NCBI GenBank assembly: GCA_050699595.1 | Contig: JBOHFI010000023.1 | Span: 1-64,000, forward strand | DNA length: 64,000 bases | Direction: 5' to 3' | Source: GCA-003244245 sp050699595 | Lineage (GTDB): Bacteria > Actinomycetota > Actinomycetes > Mycobacteriales > Pseudonocardiaceae | Part shown: piece after piece, positions 42,242 to 51,735 of the stretch | Layout of the letters: the number at the start of each line of letters is the position of its first letter | How positions within the stretch are numbered: the first letter of the stretch is position 1 | Position numbers and translations under genes: made by a program | Notes under the pieces: generated by a model | What the model saw: the letters and a program-made list of their open reading frames with translations, nothing else | Told to the model about the DNA's origin: nothing | Database searches by the model: none

Positions 42242-42568
42242 ATGACTCGACCGCGCTCGTTCACCCGTCGCCGGGAGGACTTCACCTGCCTGCACTGCGC
42301 AGCCCTGGTGCGCGGCAACGGCTACACCAACCACTGCCCTCGGTGCCTGTGGTCGCGCCACGTCGACGTCAACCCGGGCGACCGGGCCGCCGAGTGTGGC
42401 GCGGCGATGGAGCCCCTCGGAGCGCTGTCCGAGGGCGGTGAGATCATTGTGGTGCAGCGGTGTGTGGCATGCGGGCACAGTCGGCGTAACCGCAGCGCGG
42501 CCGACGACGACCGGGACGCGCTGCTGAGCCTGTTCGGCCGGCCGGTGCCCGATCCGCCGGTTCGTTAG
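42242..42568 (+). CDS. RNHCP-domain protein
   Basis: This 108-residue protein has the zinc-binding RNHCP motif: FTCLHC...NGYTNHCPRCLWSRHVDVNPGDRAAECG and a second pair VQRCVACGHSRRNR. The family has been proposed to bind RNA or act as zinc-ribbon adaptors. ATG 42242 (MTRPRSF) is the likely start. Single gene. Confidence 0.9.
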   Translation: MTRPRSFTRRREDFTCLHCAALVRGNGYTNHCPRCLWSRHVDVNPGDRAAECGAAMEPLGALSEGGEIIVVQRCVACGHSRRNRSAADDDRDALLSLFGRPVPDPPVR

Positions 42569-42575
42569 CCGTCGG

Positions 42576-43508
42576 TCACCAACGCTGGGCAGCGTGTCGG
42601 CTATGCGGGGGCCGACGAGACAAGCCACGATGAGGGTCGCCACGGTGCCGGGGAGTGGCGACCTGCCGGACCCGCCTGCCGGTGGCCCCCAGCAGGCCGA
42701 GGGCGGCTAGCAGCGCGGCGATCGAGACCAGGGCGGTGGCCATGGCGTGCACACCACTGCCGGATAGGGGGCCGGGCGGGGGGCTTGGCGTGGCCTCGAC
42801 AACCTGGTCGATGTGCTGTTCCGGGCCGTGCCGTTCCGGGCCGGCAGGGGGGATCCGAGCGGGTGGGCTGGTCACCGCAGCCGCGGGGGGCAGCGGCTCG
42901 GCCAGTCTGGAGTAGTCGACCAGCCCGGTGCTCTCCAGAGCCTCCATATCCCGGTTGACGAGTACCGAGGCGCTGGCCGCGAACGACCGGATCAACTCGT
43001 TTCGAGTACCGGCTCGCACGCTGGTGATGGCCGGAAGCATCGCACCGTCGGTGACGCGCAACCGTTGCGCGAACATGCGGTCGAAGTCCGGGCCGGAGCG
43101 CCCGGACAGCTCGCTCATCCAGCTCTGCTGCTGCGCGGTGGGTTGGTCGGGAAGCGGCACACCGAGCTTGCCTGCGACCGAGCGAACCAGGACGTCGAGG
43201 TCGCCGTAGACGACCCCGGTGCGCTTGGCGGCGGTGCGGACCTGCACGCTGCCGGCCTGCCGCTGGGCCGCTCGCCCGCTCGATCCCCCGGACAGATCAG
43301 CCTGGCGCACCATGACCAGCAGGTCTCGATCCGCAGGGCCCAGCGGGCCCCACCGTGTTTGCGTCCATCCGGTGTCCTGCGCGGTGCTGTGCACGTTCGC
43401 CGTCCCGTCCTGCGAGGTGACCCAGTACTGGAACACCGCGGCCGTCAGCGGGACGATCACGGCTAGGGCGACGGCCCATCGGACGAATCGGGGTACCGGG
43501 GGGCGCAC
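42576..43508 (-). CDS. Secreted/membrane DUF4142-like protein
   Basis: This 310-residue protein has an N-terminal membrane helix, then a helical domain with LGPADRDLLVMVRQADLSGG...VRTAAKRTGVVYGDLDVLVRSVAGKLGVPLP and FDRMFAQRLRVTDGAMLPAI, in line with DUF4142. A Pro-rich linker leads to a C-terminal membrane helix (ATALVSIAALLAALGLLG), so the domain is probably extracytoplasmic and anchored at both ends. Confidence 0.75.
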   Translation of the reverse strand: MRPPVPRFVRWAVALAVIVPLTAAVFQYWVTSQDGTANVHSTAQDTGWTQTRWGPLGPADRDLLVMVRQADLSGGSSGRAAQRQAGSVQVRTAAKRTGVVYGDLDVLVRSVAGKLGVPLPDQPTAQQQSWMSELSGRSGPDFDRMFAQRLRVTDGAMLPAITSVRAGTRNELIRSFAASASVLVNRDMEALESTGLVDYSRLAEPLPPAAAVTSPPARIPPAGPERHGPEQHIDQVVEATPSPPPGPLSGSGVHAMATALVSIAALLAALGLLGATGRRVRQVATPRHRGDPHRGLSRRPPHSRHAAQRW

Positions 43509-43552
43509 AGAAGAAGCCTTTCTCCATCGGAGGATCTCAGGTAGGGCTGGGA

Positions 43553-44917
43553 TCAGACGAAGTCGAACTGCTCGGTGTGGATCCGCGGACGGGGCACATC
43601 CAGCCCGTCGAGCACGGCTAGCACGTCGGTGACCAGGGCAGGCGGCCCGCAGAGGTAGTAGTCGAGCTGGTTGCGCCGGAACTCACCGGGCAGCAGCGCC
43701 GTGAGCACGTTCTCGTCGACGGCGCCGGACGCGCCGGTCCAGCCCGGTGGGGGCCGGCGGAGCAGCTCGATGACGATGAGGTTCTCCATCCGTTGCTGCA
43801 GTTGCCTGATCTCGCCGCGGAACAGCAGGTCGTCGATGGTCCGGGCGATCACCAACAACCGGTGGGGGCGCTCGTCGCCGCGGTGCGCCAGCGTCCGCAG
43901 GATGCTCATCATCGGGGTGATGCCGACCCCACCGGCGATCATGACTAGGCCGGTGGTGTGCCGCACGTCGATGGTGAACGCGCCGTGCGGGCCGTCGACC
44001 CATACCGGGTTGCCCGGTCGCAGCAGGCGAAGCTCGCGGGTGAAATCACCGCTGTGCCGGATCGTGAACTCGGTCCACAGCCCGACGTGCGCGCTGGAGG
44101 CGATGGTGAAGGGATGCTCCTGCGCCCCGATCGAAGGGTTCAGGCGCAGCCAGGCGAACTGGCCAGGGGCGAACCCCAGAGTCCGGCGGCGGCGTCGGGG
44201 ACCGTCGCGGCGGGGCTCGAGGACCAGGGTGCTCACGGTGCTGGTCTCCGGCCGGACCTCACGGACCACATACTCGCGGCGGGCACCGAAGACCGGCAGC
44301 CATAGCCACCGGTACGCCAGCACCACCAGCACACCCGACGCGAGGACGATGAACAACGCCCGCATCGCGGCATCCCGAACCAGGTGGTTGAGCCACCAGA
44401 TGTGCAGCCCACTGAGCACCAGCACCGCACCGGCCAGCGCCACATGCACCCAGCGCCACACCTCGTAGCGGTGCTGCAGCCGTTTGCGCAGCACCGTCAG
44501 CGCGATCAGCGCACCCAGCGCCGCGGTGGCGCCGAGCGCCGCGCGAGCACGATTAGGCGCGTGCAGCACGTCGAACAAGACCACGTTCGCCGGGTTCGCC
44601 GCCAGCACCAGGACGACGTGCAAGCCCACCAGCAGGGTGACGGCCAACCCGACGAATCGGTGGATACCGATCACCCCGTCGATGCCGAGGGTGCGAGTCA
44701 GCGAGCGCAGCCGAGACGGCAGCACGACCGCACAGACCAGCATCGAGGTGGCGAGCAGCCCCATCCCGACGGAGAGCTGGGACAGTAACGACGAGTGCTC
44801 AGCCGGCGATAAAACCCCGGTACGCGGTGTGTGCAGCACCGGCGCCAGGAGCACCGGCGCCAGGAGCACAGCGAGGAAGGCCGCTGCCCACAGCGTTCGT
44901 TCCAGATGGCGTCGCAC
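43553..44917 (-). CDS. Ferric-reductase-like transmembrane flavoprotein
   Basis: This is a 454-residue protein. An N-terminal six-helix heme-binding domain (IGIHRFVGLAVTLLVGLHVVL; VHVALAGAVLVLSGLHIWWL) is followed by an FAD/NAD(P)H reductase module (QFAWLRLNPSIGAQEHPFTIAS, MIAGGVGITPMMSILRTL, CGPPALVTDVLAVLDG). It would pass electrons from NAD(P)H across the membrane. No [2Fe-2S] domain is present. Acceptor unknown. Confidence 0.87.
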   Translation of the reverse strand: MRRHLERTLWAAAFLAVLLAPVLLAPVLHTPRTGVLSPAEHSSLLSQLSVGMGLLATSMLVCAVVLPSRLRSLTRTLGIDGVIGIHRFVGLAVTLLVGLHVVLVLAANPANVVLFDVLHAPNRARAALGATAALGALIALTVLRKRLQHRYEVWRWVHVALAGAVLVLSGLHIWWLNHLVRDAAMRALFIVLASGVLVVLAYRWLWLPVFGARREYVVREVRPETSTVSTLVLEPRRDGPRRRRRTLGFAPGQFAWLRLNPSIGAQEHPFTIASSAHVGLWTEFTIRHSGDFTRELRLLRPGNPVWVDGPHGAFTIDVRHTTGLVMIAGGVGITPMMSILRTLAHRGDERPHRLLVIARTIDDLLFRGEIRQLQQRMENLIVIELLRRPPPGWTGASGAVDENVLTALLPGEFRRNQLDYYLCGPPALVTDVLAVLDGLDVPRPRIHTEQFDFV

Positions 44918-45170
44918 GCCCCGAACCGTATGGAGAAGTGGGTACCTACCCGGCGGAATCTGAGAGCGTTATCGACCCGTGGTCGCCCACCCGGCTGTGC
45001 GGCGCGACGAGCGCCCGCCGATTAGCCCGAACAGCCGCTCCCGTTGCTCCGAATGCCGAGCCGGGCACTCAACGAGACTCCAACCAGTTGGGGTCCCGCG
45101 TTGGACCGGTCGGGTGGTCCTGCTGCTGATTGATTGCCCAACGCCGCGCGACACGGCAACCTTGCCGCCG

Positions 45171-45914
45171 ATGCAGCCCGATCAGCGGTCCCCAGTGCCC
45201 ACTCATGAGCCCACCCCTGGGCCCAGGGGTGGGCCTCATGCCGGCCCTCCCCCCGGGCCACGGCATCCGGTTCTCCTCATGGTGCCTCTGCGCCAGACGA
45301 CGAGCCGGGTGCTGCACGCGCTACGGTCCACCGGGTTCGAGACCCGGACCCTGGACGCTGTCCCCGACGTGCTGGACGCGGCCCGCGCGCGCACCCTCGC
45401 GGCGATCGTGCTCGACGTCGCGCTGGCCGGCCCGGATCCCGGGGGCTTCCTCGACGAGCTGCGCAGGATCGCTCCGCAGCTCCCGGTCATCGCGCTGACC
45501 TCCCGCGAGCAACGGGAGCAGACCGTGTCGCTGCTGCGGAGCACTGTGGACGACTACCTGACCACCCCGTTCCCGGTGGAGGAGCTGGTCAGCCGGCTGC
45601 GGCTGCGGGTCTGCGATCAGCTGTCGGTGGACCGGAGCGTGCTGCGCGCGGGAATGGTCACCGTGGACACCGCGCTCGGGCTGGTCAGCGTCGCCGGCCG
45701 GTTGGTGACGCTGTCACCAACCGAATACGCCCTGCTGGTAGCCCTGGCGAGCCGCCCTGGCGAGCCGGTGTCGCAGGACCGGCTCGCGCAGGTGGTCTGG
45801 GGCCAGCCGCAGTCCTCCAACGTCGTGGAGGTCTACATCGGGTACCTGCGCCGCAAGCTGGGCCCCGACCAGATCCGCACGGTACGCGGCGCCGGCTACG
45901 TCCTCGACGGTTGA
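45171..45914 (+). CDS. OmpR-type orphan response regulator with atypical receiver
   Basis: This 247-residue protein (from ATG 45171; GTG 45195 also possible) has a receiver followed by a winged helix (LSPTEYALLVALASRPGEPVSQDRLAQVVWG...VEVYIGYLRRKLGPDQIRTVRGAGYVLDG). In the receiver the usual N-terminal acidic pair is absent (VLLMVPLRQTTS), and the conserved Lys is Thr (YLTTPF), while the Asp in VLDVALAG remains. It may work without phosphorylation. A hairpin (GCCCACCCCTGGG and its complement, around 45206-45236) lies in the 5' coding part. No kinase adjoins. Confidence 0.82.
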   Translation: MQPDQRSPVPTHEPTPGPRGGPHAGPPPGPRHPVLLMVPLRQTTSRVLHALRSTGFETRTLDAVPDVLDAARARTLAAIVLDVALAGPDPGGFLDELRRIAPQLPVIALTSREQREQTVSLLRSTVDDYLTTPFPVEELVSRLRLRVCDQLSVDRSVLRAGMVTVDTALGLVSVAGRLVTLSPTEYALLVALASRPGEPVSQDRLAQVVWGQPQSSNVVEVYIGYLRRKLGPDQIRTVRGAGYVLDG

Positions 45915-45926
45915 GTATCTCCCTTG

Positions 45927-47621
45927 TCAGCCTGGGTCGATGCCGAGAGCGAGTTGGACGATCTTGATGATGACCAGCGCAGCGGCGATGAGCAGATAGG
46001 CGCGCAGAGTGATCAACCCGACCCGGCGCGGCAGGCTCAGCTCCGGCGGCGTCAACTCGGCCAACGCCGGGGCGCGCCACGCCAACAGGTCCTGATCGCG
46101 CAGCGCCGTGCGCTCCGCGCGGCTGCGCGTGCCGACGGCCTGGGCGGGGCAAGCCCACCACCGGGCCACTCCCACCAGCACGGCGGCGGCCAGCCCGATT
46201 CCCGCACCGATCGCCAGACCGGTCTCGATCGTGGCGCCGGACAGCTCCGGGAACAGTGTGGCGGCTCCGGAGGCGAAAGACAGCAGGAGCAGAATCCACA
46301 CCACGACCCCGATCACGATATTTCTCCAGGTCTGATTGACCCACGGACCGAGGACTGCCCGGTCGTTGCACAACAAGACCAAAAAGACGCTGGTGGCAGG
46401 CAGCAGCACCCCGGTCAGCGCCTCCACACCATCGGTGAGCAGCCCCAATGGCAGCCCGGGCAGGAGCACGACCACCGCCGCAACGGCGATGAGTCCAGCA
46501 TAGAAACCATAGAACAGCGGGGCCCGGGGCGCCTTGTGATGCAGTGAGCTCCGATGATGAAGCACATCGCCCAGGGTGTAGGCACTGGTGAGGCCGACCA
46601 GGTTGGCGCCGATCAGCGAACCGTCGAGCAGCACGATGGCGAACAGCACGGCCACGGTGTGTCCGCCGTGGTGGGACAGGTCGTTCAGCACGGTGGCGGC
46701 GTCGTTGAAATGCCCGGCCAACCCGGTGCCGGCCAACCCGAACGCGGTCACCGCCATCAGCGCGACGGCGCCCACCATCTCCACAGCCAGACCGAGGGCC
46801 AGATCGGCGCGCTCATAGCGTATCCAGCGCGGGGTGATCCGCTTATCCACCACGCTGGACTGCTGGAAGAACAGCTGCCAGGGCTCCACGGTGGTACCGA
46901 TGAGCCCGATGAGGAACAACAACAACGTGGCATTGAGCCCGCCCGGAAAGGATGGCAGCCCGCCCCGCGCGAGCTGGGTGAGGCTGGGGTGGACCAGCCA
47001 GGCCATCGGGAACACCACCAGGTCGATAGCGACCAGGAAGAACAACAATCGCTCCCAGCGGCGAAACGTCCCACCCGCAACCATCACGAACAGCACCACC
47101 GCGGCCACCGACACGCTCACGTACCGCGGCAGGCCGAAAAAGGCCAACGCCTGGGACACCCCGATGAACTCCAACACGATCGTGATCGCGTTGATGACCA
47201 ACAGGTCACCCACACTGAACCAACCCCAGAACCTCCCGAACCGCTCGAAGATCAGCCGAGCGTGCCCGACACCGGAGACCGCGCCCAACCGGATGACCAT
47301 CTCCTGGTTGAGGTACAGAATCGGGGTGAGGATCACCAACGCCCAGATCAGCTTGGTGCCGTAGTCCTGCCCGGCCTGGGCGTAGAGAATGACCCCGCCC
47401 GCGTCGTTGCCCCCACCCATCACGATCAGACCCGGACCCATGATGATCAGCAGTGTGAGTATCCGCCGCCGCCACGACCGGCGCGGGCCGGTATCCGCTG
47501 CTGTGAGCCGGCCCAACGCGCCGATGATGTCCTCGGTACGCGTCAGATCCAGCGTCGCCGCAGCGGCGGAATGGTGATGCTCGTCCGGGGGGTCGGTGGG
47601 ACCGCCGCCAGTCAAAGCCAT
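45927..47621 (-). CDS. Nramp-family divalent metal transporter-like protein
   Basis: This is a 564-residue membrane protein with about 11-12 helices. The helix-1 region reads MGPGLIVMGGGNDAGGVILYAQAG, related to but not identical with the canonical DPGN motif of Nramp (NDAG here), and helix 6 has LIGLIGTTVEPWQLFFQQS in place of the MPH motif. The helix-1/6 differences suggest an Nramp-related (NRMT-like) subgroup, perhaps with altered ion choice. ATG 47621 (MALTGGG) follows AGGAGAG. Confidence 0.82.
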   Translation of the reverse strand: MALTGGGPTDPPDEHHHSAAAATLDLTRTEDIIGALGRLTAADTGPRRSWRRRILTLLIIMGPGLIVMGGGNDAGGVILYAQAGQDYGTKLIWALVILTPILYLNQEMVIRLGAVSGVGHARLIFERFGRFWGWFSVGDLLVINAITIVLEFIGVSQALAFFGLPRYVSVSVAAVVLFVMVAGGTFRRWERLLFFLVAIDLVVFPMAWLVHPSLTQLARGGLPSFPGGLNATLLLFLIGLIGTTVEPWQLFFQQSSVVDKRITPRWIRYERADLALGLAVEMVGAVALMAVTAFGLAGTGLAGHFNDAATVLNDLSHHGGHTVAVLFAIVLLDGSLIGANLVGLTSAYTLGDVLHHRSSLHHKAPRAPLFYGFYAGLIAVAAVVVLLPGLPLGLLTDGVEALTGVLLPATSVFLVLLCNDRAVLGPWVNQTWRNIVIGVVVWILLLLSFASGAATLFPELSGATIETGLAIGAGIGLAAAVLVGVARWWACPAQAVGTRSRAERTALRDQDLLAWRAPALAELTPPELSLPRRVGLITLRAYLLIAAALVIIKIVQLALGIDPG

Positions 47622-47920
47622 GGTCACTCTCCTGTGGGTACCGGCCCCGACCCGAGCCTGTCGAGACACACCCACCCCGCGTGATCAGCAGAAAGGCGAC
47701 GGTCGGCGGGCAGGCGGACGCCTGGGACCCTACGGGGACCGACAGCGCCCGGTCACCCATCCATCCGGGTGACCACTGACGGTCCACCGCTGCTCGCATC
47801 GAGGTGCAGGTGCGCGTGCTCCCAGGCAACTGTGAGGTTGTGTCCAGGTCGCTTGCACATCACCGGGCCATACCTGATAGCGCGGGTTCACAACGGCTCT
47901 CGAGGGGCGAGGTGAGGTTG

Positions 47921-49159
47921 ATGACGGTGACGAGGGAACGCGAGGACGCTCCCACCGCTGACGCGACGCGGTGGTCGGTGGGGCGGATCGCGACCGTGGA
48001 TGTGGTGGTGCCGGTGTACAACGAGGAACGCGCATTGCCAGGCTGCCTGCACGTGTTGCGGTCCTACCTGGATGATCAATTCCCTTTCGAGTGGACGATC
48101 ACTGTGGTGGACAATGCCAGCACAGACGGGGTGCTGCGGGTGGCCAACGAATTCGCCGAGTCCGACGATCGGGTGCGGGTGCTGCACCTGGACCGCAAGG
48201 GACGCGGCCACGCGCTGCGCACCGCCTGGGCATACAGCGATGCCGACGTCGTGGTCTACATGGACGTCGACCTGTCCACCAGCTTGGACGCGCTGCTGCC
48301 GTTGGTCGTTCCGCTGGTGAACGGTCACTCCGACATCGCGATCGGTTCCCGGCTCGCACCTGGTGCACGCACCGTGCGCAGCGCCCGCCGCGAGGTGATC
48401 TCCCGGTGCTACAACACGATGATTCGGCTCACCCACCGCACCCGGTTCTCTGACGCACAGTGCGGGTTCAAGGCGGCCCGCACCGACGTGGTCCGCCCGT
48501 TGCTGGCGCACGTGCACGACGACGGGTGGTTCTTCGACACCGAGCTGCTGCTGCTCGCCGAACACAACGGGTTGCGGGTGCAGGAGGTGCCGGTCGACTG
48601 GGTGGAGGACCTCGACAGCCGGGTCCGGCTGGTGTCCACCGCCATGGGGGACGTCCGCGGACTGGCGCGGGTGGCCCGAGCCAAGGTCACCGGTGCGGCG
48701 CGGGTGCCGGACCTACCCCAACGTCCGGAGCCACGATCCGCGCATCCCGATGCGGTGCTCACCACACATGAGGGCGGGTTGCGCCGGCAGCTGGTGGCTT
48801 TCGGCCTGATCGGTCTGGTGTCCACCGCGGCGACGGCCGTGCTGTATGCGCTGTTGCGCTCGTGGTCACCGCCGCTGGTGGCGAACCTGGTCGCGCTGGT
48901 AGCGGTGACCTTGCTGAACACCGAGGCGAACCGGCGGCTGACCTTCGCCGGCTCCGGTGCGTCACGCCAGCGTGTCCACCTGCAGAGCCTGGTCATCTTC
49001 GTGCTGTACTACGCGCTCACCTCGGGGGCGCTGCTGGTGCTGCAAGCGATGGTCGTCCACCCCTCCCGCTGGCTGGAAGTCACCGTCCTCCTGACGGCCT
49101 CAGTAGTAGGCACCGCCGGCCGCTTCGCACTCCTACGCACCTGGGTCTTCCCCTCATGA
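47921..49159 (+). CDS. GT2 glycosyltransferase fused to GtrA-like membrane domain
   Basis: This is a 412-residue protein. Residues about 25-260 form a DPM1-like GT2 domain (VDVVVPVYNEERALPGC; VVYMDVDLSTSLDALLPLV with DxD-like metal motif; QCGFKAAR). Residues about 285-410 form a four-helix GtrA domain (LVAFGLIGLVSTAATAVLYALL). It should charge polyprenyl phosphate with a sugar and help flip it. Its stop overlaps the GT39 gene by 4 bases, implying sugar hand-over between products. Confidence 0.9.
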   Translation: MTVTREREDAPTADATRWSVGRIATVDVVVPVYNEERALPGCLHVLRSYLDDQFPFEWTITVVDNASTDGVLRVANEFAESDDRVRVLHLDRKGRGHALRTAWAYSDADVVVYMDVDLSTSLDALLPLVVPLVNGHSDIAIGSRLAPGARTVRSARREVISRCYNTMIRLTHRTRFSDAQCGFKAARTDVVRPLLAHVHDDGWFFDTELLLLAEHNGLRVQEVPVDWVEDLDSRVRLVSTAMGDVRGLARVARAKVTGAARVPDLPQRPEPRSAHPDAVLTTHEGGLRRQLVAFGLIGLVSTAATAVLYALLRSWSPPLVANLVALVAVTLLNTEANRRLTFAGSGASRQRVHLQSLVIFVLYYALTSGALLVLQAMVVHPSRWLEVTVLLTASVVGTAGRFALLRTWVFPS

Positions 49160-51294
49160 GCGTCGACACACTCCCAGGCGCACCCGCATCGGGCGGGCTC
49201 AACAAAGATATCAAGCCCGGTTTCACCCGGCTGAGCCCGCTGAATGCGATTCGTCCGCCGGTGGCCCTGGGTGCGATCTGTGTGGCGGCGGCGGTGTTGT
49301 ATGGGTGGCGGATCGGCGCCGAGGGGTGGGGGAATCCTTATTACTCGGCCGCGGTGAAGTCAATGTCGGCAAGCCTGACCAACTTCGTGTTCGGCTCGTT
49401 CGACCCGCTCGGCGTGGTCACGGTGGACAAACCGCCGATGGCGTTCTGGCCGATGGTCCTGTCTGTCGCGATCTTCGGCTATCACGGTTGGTCGCTGCTG
49501 TTACCTCAGGTCCTCGAGGGCGTGGCGGCGGTGTTCCTGCTGCACCGCACGGTGCGGCTGTGGGCGGGCGAGCGCGTCGCGCTGCTGGCCGCGCTGGTCT
49601 TCGCGCTCACCCCGGTGACCGTGGCGATCAACCGTGACACCAACCCGGACACCCTGATGGTGCTGCTGCTGGTGGCCGCGACCTACGCGTTCACCAGGTC
49701 TGTGCAACGCCCCCTCGAACCGGGCAGGGCGACCCGCTGGCTGCTGCTGGCGGCGGTGTTCCTCGGCCTGGGCTTCGTCACCAAGATGCTACAAGCATGG
49801 ATCGTGGTCCCGGCGTTCGCGCTGGCCTACCTGGTCGGCTCACCAGCGCCGGCGCGCCGCCGGGTGCTCGACCTGCTGAGTGCTGGTGCTGTGCTGTTGG
49901 TCAGCTCGCTGTGGTGGGTGGCGCTGGTCAGTTGGTGGCCCGGACCCAAGCCCTACATCGGCGGGAGCACCGATGGGTCCGAGCTCAACCTGGTGATCGG
50001 ATACAACGGCCTGGGCCGCATCTTCGGCCGTGCGTTCGGCCGCGAGCTGGTCGGCGGCTCCGGCGGTCCTGGTGGTCCCGGCGGGACTCCCTTCGGTGGG
50101 GGCCGTGGCGGGTTCGGCGGTGGCGCCGGCATCACCCGCCTGTTCGGGGAGCAGATGGGCGGCCAGATCAGCTGGCTGCTGCCGTTGTGCCTGCTGATGC
50201 TCGTCGCGGTCGCCATCACGGGGGTCCGCAAGATGCGGTCCGGGCTGCGCGGCGCGCCTGCGGCAGACCCGGCGCGCCGCGCCGGCTGGTTCCTCTGGGG
50301 CGGCTGGTTGCTGCTGGTCGGGCTGTTACTGAGCTACGCCCAGGGGATCTCCCACTCGTACTACACCACGGAGATGGCCCCGGCGCTCGCCGCGGTGACC
50401 GCCGCCGGGGTGGCCGCGATGTGGCGCCACTACCGCCGGCCGAGTGGGTACCACTGGTTGCTGTTCCCCGCGGCCGTGGCGTTGACCGCCCTCTGGGCCT
50501 GGGTGCTGGTGTCCCGGGACACCTCGTGGAACGGCTGGCTGCGCTACGCCGTCGTCGCCATCGGGATCGTCGCCGTGACGCTGCTCGTGGCGGGGCGGTT
50601 GGTCTCGGCGGGGGCGCTCCGAGTGGCCCGGGTGGCCGGGGTGGCCGGGGTGCTGGGTGTCGTCGCGTTGCTGCTCGCCCCCGCGGTGTGGTCGAGCGCC
50701 GCCGCCTTGGCGTCCGGCGGCGGGATGGCCCAGGCCGGCCCGCCCAACTCCGGATTCGGTGGCGGCAGGTTCAATCGGGCTGGGCTCGATCGAGCTGGGG
50801 GTGAGCCGCCCACGCGGTTCTCGGGCGCCATGGCCGGTGACCTGACCGCCGATCAGCGCAAGATCCTGGCTTACGCCCAGGCCGACTCTGGTCGTAGGCC
50901 GATCACCCTGGCCGTGGAGGGCGGGGCGATGGCCGCCGAGGCATACCTCATCCACAGCGACGCCATGATCGTCGGGATGGGCGGGTTCAGCGGCCAGGAC
51001 CCGGCTCCGACTGTGGCGACGCTCGCCCAGTGGGTCGAGCAGGGCCGGCTGCGGTTCGTCCTGGTCGGCAGCCAGGGTTTCAGCGGCCGTGCTCTGGGCG
51101 GCCGTGCTCTGGGCGGCCGTGGCCTGCCTGGCGGAGGTGGCCGGGACGGGGTGTCCGCACAGCGCACCCAATGGGTGCAACAGCACTGTGCCGTCGTCAA
51201 CCCCAGCTCCTACGGTGGTTCCGCGCCGACCCAAGGCACCGCGACCGGTCCTGTCGATCGCGCCGACACGCTCTACGACTGCCAGGCCACCTGA
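49156..51294 (+). CDS. GT39/ArnT-like polyprenyl-sugar transferase
   Basis: This is a 712-residue membrane protein: about 11-12 helices, with the first loop containing GNPYYSAAVKSM and FDPLGVVTVDKPPMAFW (PMT/ArnT signature Asp residues), then INRDTNPDTLMVLLL. Two Gly-rich linkers occur (about 297-325 and 635-660). A C-terminal soluble domain (ITLAVEGGAMAAEAYLIHSDAMIVGMGGFSG) lies outside. It probably transfers a sugar from polyprenyl phosphate to an envelope acceptor. Coupled to the GT2-GtrA gene. Confidence 0.9.
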   Translation: MSVDTLPGAPASGGLNKDIKPGFTRLSPLNAIRPPVALGAICVAAAVLYGWRIGAEGWGNPYYSAAVKSMSASLTNFVFGSFDPLGVVTVDKPPMAFWPMVLSVAIFGYHGWSLLLPQVLEGVAAVFLLHRTVRLWAGERVALLAALVFALTPVTVAINRDTNPDTLMVLLLVAATYAFTRSVQRPLEPGRATRWLLLAAVFLGLGFVTKMLQAWIVVPAFALAYLVGSPAPARRRVLDLLSAGAVLLVSSLWWVALVSWWPGPKPYIGGSTDGSELNLVIGYNGLGRIFGRAFGRELVGGSGGPGGPGGTPFGGGRGGFGGGAGITRLFGEQMGGQISWLLPLCLLMLVAVAITGVRKMRSGLRGAPAADPARRAGWFLWGGWLLLVGLLLSYAQGISHSYYTTEMAPALAAVTAAGVAAMWRHYRRPSGYHWLLFPAAVALTALWAWVLVSRDTSWNGWLRYAVVAIGIVAVTLLVAGRLVSAGALRVARVAGVAGVLGVVALLLAPAVWSSAAALASGGGMAQAGPPNSGFGGGRFNRAGLDRAGGEPPTRFSGAMAGDLTADQRKILAYAQADSGRRPITLAVEGGAMAAEAYLIHSDAMIVGMGGFSGQDPAPTVATLAQWVEQGRLRFVLVGSQGFSGRALGGRALGGRGLPGGGGRDGVSAQRTQWVQQHCAVVNPSSYGGSAPTQGTATGPVDRADTLYDCQAT

Positions 51295-51431
51295 GGCAGG
51301 CTGCAGTATTCCGCGGTAAGGATCCGCCGGGTTGCCAATGGGCGCCCGGCGGATCCTCTCGATTAGCGCAAACTTGGCCGCTTTTGACGGTAGCCCCTCC
51401 CGGCCGCTTCGGTTGACCATCAGCGAGGTAG

Positions 51432-51593
51432 GGCGTGTCCTGTAGATCTCGTGGTTTGTGATCAGCTCTCCTGTCGCCGAGTTCGGCAGGAGAGCTGTTG
51501 GGGGCCAACCGAACAGCCTTGTTGTCGAACTCGGCGCACTGAGAGCACCCAAGATCAGGTCCGTCCCTCGTTCGATGATCTACGGGACACGCC
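51432..51593. mobile_element. Candidate 162-bp MITE or IS remnant
   Basis: Ends GGCGTGTCCTGTAGATC (51432-51448) and its inverted match GATCTACGGGACACGCC (51577-51593) agree at 16 of 17 positions. Inside are a 10-bp hairpin (CAGCTCTCCTG / CAGGAGAGCTG, 51463-51497) and inverted copies of CGCCGAGTTCG. No transposase ORF and no clear target duplication. The terminal motif resembles IS ends seen in actinomycetes (recall only). It lies upstream of the response regulator at 51736. Confidence 0.6.
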
Positions 51594-51735
51594 TCCGTCC
51601 TCCATAGCGAAACCGCCGCCCCTACCGCTACCGGCCCGTGGCGACCTGGAAGCTCTCGGGGTCGACCTGCCCACGCTTTGGGCAGCAGCCCGAAAGTCTC
51701 AGCATCGGCATAGGTTGCTCTCAGGCCACTGCGGA

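Noticed and set aside
47622..47920. Possible M-box or Mn riboswitch upstream of the Nramp-like gene
   Set aside because: Some GC-rich stems are present but I could not match the conserved core of either class; a covariance-model search would decide.
50040..50130. Gly-rich repeat in the GT39 gene as an inserted element
   Set aside because: Gly-rich linkers are common in actinomycete GT39 proteins and the frame is intact.
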